DNA of 64,000 bases from Vespula vulgaris (Eukaryota > Arthropoda > Insecta > Hymenoptera > Vespidae), in NCBI RefSeq assembly GCF_905475345.1, contig NC_066593.1, positions 3,105,774-3,169,773 on the forward strand, written 5' to 3'. Positions 1-11,208 of this stretch are shown one piece after another (within the stretch, counting starts at the first letter, position 1; the number at the start of each line of letters is the position of its first letter). The notes beneath the pieces are model-generated. The model saw nothing but the letters and a program-made list of their open reading frames with translations. It did no database searches and was not told the origin of the DNA. A program made the position numbers and the translations under genes.

Positions 1-51
1 GATAAATATTTAGGTATATCAGTATAAATGGCACGCCCTATATATTCACAA

Positions 52-88
<37 letters not shown>

Positions 89-463
89 ATTTCTGTATCA
101 TAACAAAGCGTATAAACGAATTGTTACACGGTCTTATTTGTCGTTCGTAGAAAGGAACGAGAAACCGTGCCGGGCCGGGCATAGAAACGTTCTATGGCGT
201 AGTGGCCACTGGCACAGCATTAATCATACTTTTATGTGAGCCACACTGGATACCAGCTGAATTGTTAATGAGATTTTCCACGAGAAAGACTAATTAATGT
301 CTGGCCCGTGCCAAGGCAAATTACATTTTCGATACTAGCTGGGACGAAAGGGGTTTGGTACCTCGTTCGACCTTCTGCCTTCGTTTCTACCAAAAATATC
401 CAACAGTTTAATAACATCATATAAACCTACGTATACACATATATACATTTATATACGGAATAT

Positions 464-512
<49 letters not shown>

Positions 513-1064
513 TAAACGTTAACCTTTATTATTATTTCTCTCTATATATATATAATTATATTATATAATTATTTTATATGGTAATCTTTATATTAAAAAG
601 ATGACATAATAAAAAAAGAAATCGAATCATTGTACTTAATCCTTCCAAAGATACAACTTTGCATTATTACATTTTTTCATAATAATTTATTAATAACAAG
701 CGATTTAAATGATGGTATATATTCGAAAGCAAAGACTCTCCTTCTCTTTCTATTTTTATCTCATATATATTCTAACAGAAAAAAAAATATATATATATAC
801 ACATACACATACACGTATATACATATATATATGTATATAAATAACGTTCATTAAATTTCTATAGTTCGTCTCGTTCGAACTAGACTAATATAGATGACTA
901 CTCTGATATATCGTACAACTTCGTTAATAATATTTCATTGATATAACGTTAGTGTGACTGTTTAAAGAGAAAAATATATATACATTCATATATATATATA
1001 TACATATACACAGATATAGATAGATAGATAGATAGATAGATAGACAGATAGGTAGATAGATAAA

Positions 1065-1106
<42 letters not shown>

Positions 1107-3844
1107 CAGAGAGAGTGAGAAGATCGTACGCTCGTAAAGCTCAAAATGGAAGAGATAACGCGTGACGTTCTCGAGTACGCTTGTGCTTATCGCGTTTACG
1201 AATTAGGGTCGATCGTTGAAAACGGTTGGACGGTAGTACTGCGAGTTCGAGAGAGATAGCAAAAAAAAAACGAGAGAAAGAGAGAGAGAAAGAGAGAAAG
1301 AGAGGAAATGCAAACACTAAATATTCAAAGGAAGAGTGAATAAAACATCGCGATCGAACGTAGACACACGCGACGATACGAAAAGATGTAGGGAAGTGAT
1401 TAGATGGAAACGTTGTTACGGACGGTGCTTTAAAAAGGAGAAAAAAGAAAGAAAAGAAAAGGAAAAACGGAAAGAGAAAACAGAAACAAAAAATAAAGGA
1501 GAAAAGAAATAGTAAATAGAAAAAGAGGATAAAAAAACAAAAAACCAAAAAAAAAAGACGAATGTTAACAATTAAAGTGAGCGAAGCTCGACGAACCGAA
1601 TAAAAAACATTGCTTTGCTTCTATCGACTACAGACATTTTTTTTTCTTTTTTTTTATATATATATATATACATATATCGCTTTTCTTTTCTCTCTCTCTT
1701 TCTCTCTCTCTCTCTTTCTCTCTCTTTTTATCATTTACTCGTCAAGATTTATGAAGAAAACGTGCGATGAAACTCGATGAGCTTCGATATTGATTGTCTC
1801 AAGCGCAAAGGGGAAAATGTTATGAGTACGTCGTTCATATTAAAAGAGTAGAGTTCGCATTTTCCGCATAACGAGGCCCCCCTTTCCTCGAATCTATATA
1901 ATCCAGCTGAAAGCGGATATTGTAGCCAACAAGAACGAACGTTTTTAATCGGAGCGATCCCAGTAGCTCGGCTAATTACGTCTAAGAAGATTAATTGGAA
2001 GGGGTCGACGATCGAACTTTGCCTCGATTCCCTTGAGCTTTCACGACGCGAAGTGTCTTCTCGCGTTTCCTTGATAACGTTTTACCACATCCTTTTGATA
2101 CTCCCCTTCCTGAAAATCTTCGTATTTTCGTTTTTCTTTCGATTTTAAAAGTTCTTTCTCTTTTCCCTGTTTCTCGTTTATTTCTATATTTTGTTCTCTC
2201 TTCTTTTTCATTCTTTTATTCTTTCCGTTTGTTTGTTTGTTTGTTTGTTTGTTTTTTTTTTCCTTTTTTTTTTCTCTTGTTCTTTTTTTATTCAAGTAAC
2301 GTACGACGAACTTGCATACAACTCTCTCGTGTATTTCTTCAACATTTCGAATTTAATGATATTAAAATATTTTCCTTCTTTTCTACGACTCAAAAAGTAT
2401 ATCTACCTATAATTATTCCATCTTAATTTTATACAAGTTAGAACACTTACAAGCGGATGTAAGATAATTGAAATCGTTGCGAAATAACAAATTGCTTTTT
2501 ATTCGACTTTCCTCAACGTAACTTTATTCAAGAAAAAAGAGTGAAGGAAACGTTTCATAAAGCCGTTTTTCCGTGTCTTTAATTCTTATACGACATCGTG
2601 TTCTGATTCTTTTTCTTTTTTCTTTCCTTCTCCTTCTTCTTCTTCTTTTTCTTCTTCTTTTTTTTTCCCCTTTTACTCCCTATACTTTTCTCGATTCGTC
2701 GAGATGTAAGTAATCTCGAGAAAGAACGAGCCACCGCCCAGCGTTTTCGCGATGCAACGTGCACGCGGCCTACATCTCGACGACACCCCTTGCAACATTA
2801 TATTTTCCATCATTTTTACGAGAAAGGTCCCATTGGTGTAGGAGTATTCACGTATTAGGTTACCGGGTCAACCGCATCGGTAGCCTCTATTATTGTAGTC
2901 GACCTATCGTAAGTTGGCCCGTGGCCCACAAAGAAAAAAATCTACAAAGAGAAAAAGAAAAAGAAAAAAAGTGAGAGAGAGAGAGAGAGAGAGAGAGAGT
3001 GAGCAAGACAGGACAAATCTTAAAGAATCCTCGAACGTATCTCGTTAGTAAACGCGAAAGTCTCTTCTATTCGATATTCGATTATCCTTTAAACGTTTGA
3101 GAGTCCTATTATCCTTTCGTAAGAGAAAAAGCATTTCAACGTGGAGTTCACCATTAGTGATCGTTCTTAAGCTGTTCCTTCTTTTCGTTGAAAAGAGATA
3201 TTTCGTTTGAAGAATTCTTTTTTTTTTTCTTTTCTTTCTTTTTATGTACATATATGTGTGTGTATGTGTGTGGTATGTTTGTATGCAAAATATACTCGCG
3301 TAACGGTCACCCCGATTTTTATCAATGTCACACTTCCGGTGGTACGAATAGAAAAAAAAGAGAGAGAGAGAAGTAAACATAAAAATAGAAAAACGAAAGC
3401 TTCGAACAAAAAAAGTCATCAGCGCTCGCGATTGAGTCGTCAACAAATAACAGAAATAATAAAAATCGCAAAAGTATTTATTTATTTATTTTTTTTTTCG
3501 ACAAACGATCCGGATCGCTCTTTTGTTTGTTTCTTTCCTTTTCTTCTTCTTTTTTTCTCTTCTTTATTTTATTTTACTTTTTTTTTTTTTAAATGGCACT
3601 ATATACGAGAAAGTTGGTTAAAGTAAGATTGCAAATGACGTTATCAAAGAAATTCAACGACCTAGAAGAAACGTTGATTGTCTGACAACTTGTTGAAGGA
3701 AAATTTCATATTTAATGAGATATTAATGGGATAATAATTGAATGATTAAAAAATTGAATATCTGAAAATAGTGAATTTTATATTTATTTTTCAGTCGACC
3801 AGAATTGAAATTGACGTACATAGTGTATGTACGGGGTCTCCTTA

Positions 3845-3889
<45 letters not shown>

Positions 3890-3949
3890 CTTAACTTTCG
3901 AGTTATCGATCGACTTTCTGACCCGAATTTGCAACGTTTTTATTTGCAG
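1..3949 (+). other. Nrx-1: Nrx-1 intron, 3' part (upstream of EGF1 exon)
   Basis: No exon is recognisable here. The stretch is taken as the 3' part of a neurexin intron because the first supported exon starts at 3950 behind an AG acceptor. It holds (CT)n at 57-84, (AT)20 at 471-510, a (TAGA)n-(GA)n composite at 1013-1118, purine-rich runs at 1255-1310 and 1436-1550, pyrimidine runs at 2160-2290 and 3190-3600, and a long (CT)n just before the exon. Upstream LNS1 exons are expected beyond the left edge; none of their motifs were found. Confidence 0.7.
3848..3886 (+). repeat. (CT)n microsatellite before the EGF1 exon
   Basis: An almost pure CT array lies about 60 bp upstream of the EGF1 acceptor. 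It could act as an extended pyrimidine tract or as a site for PTB-type proteins. That role is inference. Confidence 0.9.
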
Positions 3950-4097
3950 AGCTTACGGAACTCGATGGCAGGCAACACGACGGACGCATGCGAGACACGA
4001 GATCCCTGTCAACACGGTGGCATCTGCATTTCAACGGATAGCGGACCCATCTGCGAGTGCCGTTCTGGTGATTACGAGGGTGCTTACTGTGAGAAAG
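3950..4097 (+). CDS. Nrx-1: Neurexin-1 exon: linker and EGF-like domain 1
   Basis: This exon encodes the linker SLRNSMAGNTTDA followed by a complete EGF-like module. Its six cysteines are spaced as C-x5-C-QHGGI-C-ISTDSGPI-C-E-C-x9-C, ending in YCEK plus one base of the next codon. The core DPCQHGGICISTDSGPICEC is what I recall of arthropod neurexin EGF1, which sits between LNS1 and LNS2 in the extracellular part of this presynaptic adhesion receptor. The acceptor is tatttgcag, ending at 3949. The donor is the strong GTGAGT at 4098, so the exon enters in phase 0 and leaves in phase 1. A (CT)n array lies about 60 bp before the acceptor, and a T/C-rich stretch follows the donor. The exon is 148 nt. 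The enclosing open frame upstream of 3950 is only CT-repeat translation, so no start codon should be placed there. Confidence 0.93.
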
Positions 4098-4638
4098 GTG
4101 AGTTCTTTTCTATTTCCTCTCTTTTTACATCGGAGGAATATTTTTCCCTTCTTCGTTGTCGTTCTTTTTCTTTTTCTTTTTCTTTTTCTTCTTTTCTTTT
4201 CTTTTCTCTTGTGTGTCACAACGAGATGATATCTACCTCAAGATTAATCTTTTAACACGACGAGTTATATAATATTTTTCTAAGTGAGAGAGATCGATCA
4301 TCGTACTCGACTCGATATCAACTAACGAACTCGCATAACACTGCAACATCAATTAGAGAAATGTTTTATATATATATGTGTGTGTGTGTGTTTGTATACT
4401 ATATGTACGTATATGTATATGTATATATGTATATATGTATGTATATGTATATATGTATATGTACGCATTTTAATTATATTACTCGTGAATATACAACCCG
4501 TATGATTCATTTGTGCGTTATAAGCGCTTTTTCTATATTATATCGTATAAATATCGCACTCGGTTGCTCGTTAATTTACATTTGTGCGTTAACAGTTCGA
4601 CGTTCTCGCTTGGAATACAGGTATATTACGTTTACACG

Positions 4639-4679
<41 letters not shown>

Positions 4680-4770
4680 TTTGATACCTATACGCTTTGG
4701 TGTTTCCATACGGTTTTGTTTAATGTAACGAAACGTTCGTTGTTATTTCTACGATCGCATTATTCGATCG

Positions 4771-4929
4771 TAATAATAATAATAACAATAATAATAACAT
4801 TAATATAATAATAATAATATTAATAATAATAATAATAATAACAATAATAACAATAATAATAATAATAATGATTAGTATTATTATTTTTATTATTAATATT
4901 ATTATTATCGTCGTTGTCATTATTATTAC
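4771..4929. repeat. (TAA)n/(ATT)n composite, self-complementary
   Basis: The first part (about 4771-4868) is an interrupted TAA array. The second part (about 4873-4929) is an ATT array, its reverse complement, so the transcript could fold into a long A-U hairpin. Confidence 0.85.
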
Positions 4930-5675
4930 AACGTTTGTCATTAAAAAAAATAACAGTGCGCTTTAACGAAAGCTAAATTGGCGGATAAAAGTGAAACTGG
5001 GAGAACGTGTAGAAATAAAAAGAAAAAGAAAAAATAAGAAAAAGAAAAAAAAATATACGCGTGCAGGTGCGTTTAACCCGCAAGGAAGCACGTTAAGAAG
5101 CACGTGGATTGTGTGTGTGTGTGTTTGAAATTTCTTTCCTCTTTCTCTCTCTCTCTCTCTCTCTTTTCTTTCTTTCTTTCTTTCTTCTCTTCTTTCTTTC
5201 CTTTTTTTCCCTTACACTTTTTATTTCATTTTTTTTTTTAAAGGGACGTGCTTTTTGCGAAAGAAATCGTCGAGAGGAACGTAACATTGTTCATATATAT
5301 GAATATATATATATATATATATATATGAGTATATATGCGTAATGATATACATATATATATATATATTTTTACATATATCTTTGCGTATGTATGCGTGTCT
5401 CCCTCTATATTATACATAGAAGAGAACACCCATACGTAGATTCCAACTATAAGTACATGGTGGGTAGTCATAGCGAGCTTTATCGCGCATAGTGCATCGC
5501 AATTAAAGTAAATCCCTGGCGTTACTTATACGCGTAAAAAAAAACATGAAATTTCCCTTTCCCTGTACCAGTGGATGGCTGCGCTCGTTAGTCCGTCGAG
5601 ACCGGTACGCCATTCGTCTCTCGTGAAAATTTTACAAAACTGAAGGGAAAATGGAAGAAAGAGAGAGAAAGAAAA

Positions 5676-5726
<51 letters not shown>

Positions 5727-5997
5727 GGGACGGAAAGCAAGAGAGAAACAAAAAGAGAAGTAACCTCGGTAATGGTTTGCACGGTATGAAAAAAAGAAGA
5801 AAATGGCGGTACTCAGTGAACATCGTAAGCGATTAGAAGATTTTGTTCCCCTCTCTCACCCCTAGCCACCCTACTCGTCTCATAAACGACTTTAGTTTCA
5901 AGATTTTCGCCGGATCGTTTAGATCCAATTACGACGCGTTGGTAGAGCGTTGAAAATCCGTAAGGAACTTTTTAATTATCGTTCTAGATGGCTAGCT

Positions 5998-6030
<33 letters not shown>

Positions 6031-7229
6031 AGAGAGAGAATCGGTAACGAGACGATGAATAAAAAAGAATGTGAGCAAAAGGTAGAAGATAATAAATCGT
6101 TTCGAGAGTCAGGAATAGTGGTGAGGATCTCGGATTGGAAGAGACAAAAAGAGAGAGAAAGAAATAGATAAAGGGAGAGAGAGAGAAAGAAAGAAATAGA
6201 TAAAGGGAGAGAGAGGGAGAGAGAGAAAGGAAAAAGGATGAATGTGCTACCTATGTAGATAGAAAAGAGAAGAAGTACTGGAAACGAAGCTACGATGTGA
6301 AAGGATACGTAAAATTTATTACGGTCGGAATAATCAGTCCGTTGGGATCTCATAGAAATTCAACAAAGAATTGAAGACTATTGTAAAACAATGTAGGTGT
6401 GTTGGAACTAGGGCAAAAATGTATTATACTTATAAAAATATTTATTATTTGCATTAAAATGTACTATGGTAATCTTGTAATTCTTTAAGTAAGAATTTTT
6501 CTACAACCAACACGGACCCACACATGTGTGTGTATATATATATATATATATTGATCTAAACTGATTGTTCAGTAAAACGTGAAAATGTAATATATTTAAT
6601 CGGTCTCGTAGGAGGTATACAACTTATAGCTATCAAAGAAATCAGGAGAGTGAGAAAGAGGATGAATTAAAGGGATTGGTAGGAAAGCTTTATAAACGAG
6701 ACCACGGATGATCAGACAAGACCAATCTAGTTTGAGTTTATTATCGTGCGAAACAGGATTATTTTATCCATCAAGGAATCTTGATACGGTACGATTAATT
6801 TCCCTTTGAATATCGATATACTAACTTTGAAAAGTGAAGAACAAAGTGGGTTAATAAAAAAGAAAAAAGAAAAAAAAAAGAAAGGAGAAAACACAAAAGA
6901 AAAAGTAAAGAAAATGAAAGGAAATAAAACAAGAAAAGAAGGGAAAAAATTGAAAGAGAGAAAGACAGACAGACAGACAAATAGATAGATAGATGGAAAG
7001 AGAGAGATAAAAAAAGAGAGAGATAAAAAAAAGAAAGGGTTAACCGTGCTAACGCAACGCAAATAAAAGGCAAGAGCCGGCATTTTAACGAGCGTCGCGA
7101 ATGGCTCGTAAAACACGCACGTTGAATAAAGGGTAAAAGCTTTCCTTTCGCGTACCTACGTTTCCAACGACGTCGACCTCGAGTACGTTTTCGTGCAAAA
7201 CTGCCGTCTCGATGCGGAAGAGAGAAGAC

Positions 7230-7231
7230 GA

Positions 7232-7263
<32 letters not shown>
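7230..7263. repeat. (ACG)n trinucleotide array
   Basis: Nearly perfect ACG/GAC repeats. They are complementary to the CGT/CAT array about 100 bp downstream. Thr, Arg and Asp runs in the open frames here are repeat translation. Confidence 0.9.
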
Positions 7264-7360
7264 TACAACGACTACGACTACTTGCCAACGAATATATTCA
7301 CAAAGAAAAGTATGTTCGATCGGAGCTGCAAATTTTGCAACTCGCTCAAATCACGTTGTT

Positions 7361-7385
7361 CTCGTCGTCATTGTTGTCATCGTCG

Positions 7386-7418
<33 letters not shown>

Positions 7419-7449
7419 TTGTCGTTGTCGTTGTCGTCATCGTCGTCGC
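7361..7449. repeat. (CGT/CAT)n trinucleotide array
   Basis: Imperfect CGT, CAT and TGT triplets. With 7230-7263 this forms an inverted-repeat pair in the Nrx-1 intron. Confidence 0.9.
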
Positions 7450-7643
7450 ATCTTCCATTGTTCTTTCTCGTTCGCTCTTTTACTACTAATTGCCGTCTGC
7501 TCGAGGCTATTAAACCTAGCGACTAAAAAGCGCGAAGAACCGACTTCAATGAAAGAAACGATATTCTCTTTGATACTCGTTGTTTGAAAATCTTTTTGAC
7601 GTAGCAATTTCAATGTTAATTGCTAATCAATTTTGTTTGTTTG

Positions 7644-7646
<3 letters not shown>

Positions 7647-7692
<46 letters not shown>
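7647..7692. repeat. (ATT)n microsatellite
   Basis: About fifteen perfect ATT units follow a short (TTTG)n run. Confidence 0.93.
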
Positions 7693-10050
7693 TTTATCTC
7701 TATTAAATATTGTTTTATTCCTATAAAATTTTTCTTTACGTCGTCCTTTGATTTATTATTCAATTTATCTCGCGATTCTATCACCTGCGAAAAGTGTGAA
7801 TTGTTAATTTCTCATGGCATCTAATTTCATTTTATACTGATGAAAAAAGATCATTCGTGAAATAATACACGATATATCACATTTTGGATTTATATAAAAA
7901 TACGCGAACGTTTTATTAGATCGTAAAATAAATTTAACTGGTCTTTCTATTTATTCCTTAGTTGGAATATTTATTTGATTAAATTATCTAACAATTAGAT
8001 AACACGAAATTTGTAATAATTTCCATCGAAATATTCATATTGAATATATGATACGATTTACGCGTTCGATGAAAATTATATATATATATATATCGATTAT
8101 TAGTATTCCAAAGAGAAACGATTTCTAGATAGGCACAGTTATGTAAATGGGATGGAAATGGCACGTGGAAGATCTCGACTATGCAGGTGGACGACACGAA
8201 GCAAATGTGGAATGCGAGCATCGGCCTCCGCGTTACAACGGCCTCGGTTACCTACCACCCCTTGTCTTTTTACTTCCACCCTCGTGAGAGTTCATTGCTG
8301 ACCCATTTCGTGCTTACGACGACTAGCATGCGACTCGCGAAACTTTCCAATTCATCCTTTTTTGTTCTTTTCTTCTGTTTACTTCGCGAACGATTTTGCT
8401 ATCCGCCATTCAAAAAGAAATTAGAAAGTTGTATGTATGTGTGTGTGTAAAGTGAAAACCAATAATATAGTAGTTACCGATAGTAATACTCTCTTAATTT
8501 TCTTTGTTCCAATTTTTCTTTTTTTATTTATTTATTTTTTTTTTCTCTTTCACGTATCTCTTACATTATATTATATTAAGTCTTATGTATATCATAGTAG
8601 AGTTTTTAATGGAGATCATGAATATAAAATATTTAATTAGAAGATATGTAATGTCGAAGTACTCTCTTTATATTATTAATTTCATTCTACATTGAACGAA
8701 TTTTTATATTCTTAAAAACATAAATAATACAACAGTTTTAGATACATTTTAATTTTAATCGATAAGATACAGATATTCGACATTCCAGTGTTGACGTACA
8801 TACTTAACACCAACGCACACGAACACGAACGTTACGAAAAAGTATATCCATGTTGAAATAGACCAAGAGCCTTTATTATTTTTAATTAAAAAGAGAAAAT
8901 GGTATATTCGTGTAGAAACAGGAAAAGGCAAAAAAGAGATTATTATTACATCTTAACGTATGAAAAGAGGCCCGTAGCGATGAATATAATTCTTGGATAA
9001 TGATTTGAGTAAATGATAATAGGATTTATGAGGATATTGCAACAACTGATAACGGATACAATAAATTGTACAGTTGCATGAACAGTGATGAAAATAATGA
9101 TTATTAAAAAAGCTTATTAAGAAAACGAAAATAAGAAAGAAAGAAAGAAAGAAAGAGAGGATGATAAAAAAAAAAAAAAACAGAAAAAGAACAAGAAAGA
9201 GGAAGAACAGAAGAAAGAAAAAAATCCCGTGAGACGATAAAGAAAAATTTGATTTTCATACGTCCTTCATAAAATTTATATTTCAACCTGCATGCATACA
9301 TACTTCCCTTCAATTTACTTACAAACAGAATTTTACTGCTATCTTTAGGATTTAGTTTTCATTACGAAAAACCCACGAGTTCATCCGTTAGATACGGAGG
9401 GAGAGTTGCTGGATACGAATAAATTTCGTCGGAGTTTTAATTTCGTGTTGGCGATGAACGCATCAACGTTTTTATTGCCTTCTTTCTTCATCTCACGTGA
9501 AATGAATGTATACGTTAACGTGTATATATGTATATATATTCATCTATGTTCATACATACATACATACATATATATATATATATAAAACAATCTCTCTCTT
9601 TCTCTATCTCCTCTATTTCTGTCTCCCTTTATCCCTCTTTCTCCAATTCGAAGTCAAGTTTCCTAACACGGTTAACGTAGTTAACATCCCCTAACGATGA
9701 GTACGGATGAGAAAAAAATGTTGTGAAAATCCATCCCTACATGAGTTAAGAGAAAGAGAGAGGCAGGAAGAGAGAGAAAAAAAAAGAAAGAAAGAAAGAA
9801 AAAGAGAGAAAGAGAAAGAGAGAGAGAGAGAGAGCATAAAAAGCACAGTGAGAAATGCATGAAGGGTGGTAGTTGGCTTTACGCTCGAGAGGGTTGCGGC
9901 TTGGTTGCTGCTCGGCTTTCCTGCACGATATGAGATTATTGTTTTCGCACGAAACGCATATATGCGATAACTCGATCGTTTCCCTTGGAAAGCTTACCGA
10001 GAAAATCGTTCCAAGTCTCTCGGAAACGATTATATATGGATGTTCCTAGC

Positions 10051-10078
10051 CTATTTATATATACCTATATATAAATAG
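10051..10078. repeat. Perfect 28-bp AT-rich inverted repeat
   Basis: Two 13-bp arms, CTATTTATATATA and its exact reverse complement, are separated by CC. Confidence 0.85.
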
Positions 10079-10107
10079 ATACCTATGTACATACATACAT
10101 ATATATG

Positions 10108-10140
<33 letters not shown>

Positions 10141-10528
10141 GGAAGGAAAAGGAACGCACATTCGAACAATTTGTCGTTATCTCTCGATTCTATCGTACGT
10201 TATTATCTACGTTCTCTCGTTTATACCACTTTTGATGTATTCAGGTACGTTTAGAACTATTATTTAGCTACGTTTCTATCTATCTATCTATGTTATGCAT
10301 TTCTCTATTTCTCTATTTCTCTACTTCGTACTATCGTATCGCTAGAATACGAGATATGTTCTTCGTATATCTAATCTCTTTCTTCTTCTTCTTCTTCTTC
10401 TTCTTCTTCTCTTATCTGTTCTCTCATACCACACAGCAAGTTAATTTTCAAACAAATAGTTACGCGTCCTCCGTAATCCCCAGGGTACGTTTTGCGTTAC
10501 CTCTCTTTACTCTCTCACACCCCACACT

Positions 10529-10563
<35 letters not shown>

Positions 10564-10660
10564 ATATACATACATACATATATAATAAATAAGTTTCTTC
10601 TTACAGCTTTAGAATTATATAAACGTTTTACGTTTTGTAGGATGTTCTTATATACATACG

Positions 10661-10669
<9 letters not shown>

Positions 10670-10724
<55 letters not shown>
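10670..10724. repeat. (CT)27 microsatellite
   Basis: One of the longest pure dinucleotide tracts in the window. It generates spurious Leu-Ser and Arg-Glu open frames on opposite strands. Confidence 0.95.
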
Positions 10725-10732
<8 letters not shown>

Positions 10733-11154
10733 GTCTCACTCTTTCTCTTTATCTCGTGTTTATGCGTGCAACATGAGATGTTCTTTTCGTTTATATCTTT
10801 CTTTTTCTGTTTGCTTATGCGTGCCTCTATTTTTCTCTCTCTTTTTCTCTGTTTTTTCTCGCTCTCACTCTTTGTTTCTTTCATTCTCATGACTTTAAAG
10901 TCGACTTTCAAACGACGAGGACGTATTAAGGACAAACCAACGAACAGACAGATGGACGGACGAACGGACGGACAATGACGTGCAGAAACTCACGTATTTA
11001 CATAGTTGTACACACATTAGTTTTATTAAAAGATTTTTCGTATTTCATATACGTATATATATATATATATTTTTTTGTTTGTTTGTTTGTCAAAGAAACA
11101 AGCATGGTTCAGTTTTTTTACCTTCCTCCTTTCCCTTTTTCTGTTTTCGCATAG

Positions 11155-11208
11155 AAGCATGGAGTACGGTGCTGCCTACAGCGGGTGCGGCTGATTACTG
11201 GGATTACA
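11155..11208 (+). CDS. Nrx-1: Predicted neurexin-1 cassette exon in EGF1-LNS2 linker (SS1-like)
   Basis: A 54-nt candidate exon lies between a strong acceptor (a T/C tract ending in cgcatag at 11154) and a consensus donor (ACA then GTGAGT at 11209). It reads in the phase needed by both neighbours, phase 1 in and phase 1 out. Inclusion converts the junction YCEK-D-KVPSEA into YCEK, then EAWSTVLPTAGAADYWDY, then N-KVPSEA, a net gain of 18 residues with no stop. The position, between the first EGF module and LNS2, is that of canonical splice site SS1 in vertebrate alpha-neurexins. The insert is rich in Ala, Asp and aromatic residues and has no cysteine, as expected for a flexible linker. I do not recall its sequence from a known protein, so the call rests on splice signals, phase and location. 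Confidence 0.72.

Larger units (their letters stand above)
4098..11154 (+). other. Nrx-1: Nrx-1 intron between EGF1 and the SS1-like cassette
   Basis: This GT-AG intron of about 7.06 kb shows no convincing gene on either strand. It holds a pyrimidine-rich stretch just after the donor (4100-4210), an AAT/ATT inverted array (4771-4929), (AT)n near 5300, (GA)n at 5651-5723 and 6001-6030, purine-rich DNA at 6850-7040, two complementary trinucleotide arrays (7230-7263 and 7361-7449), (ATT)n at 7647-7692, a 28-bp palindrome at 10051-10078, (CTT)n at 10381-10411 and (CT)n at 10529-10557 and 10670-10724. The 3' end is a strong pyrimidine tract. Confidence 0.75.

Noticed and set aside
8185..8248. Possible small exon VDDTKQMWNASIGLRVTTAS
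   Set aside because: Weak pyrimidine tract, non-consensus donor (GTTACC), and phase and identity not supported by neurexin.
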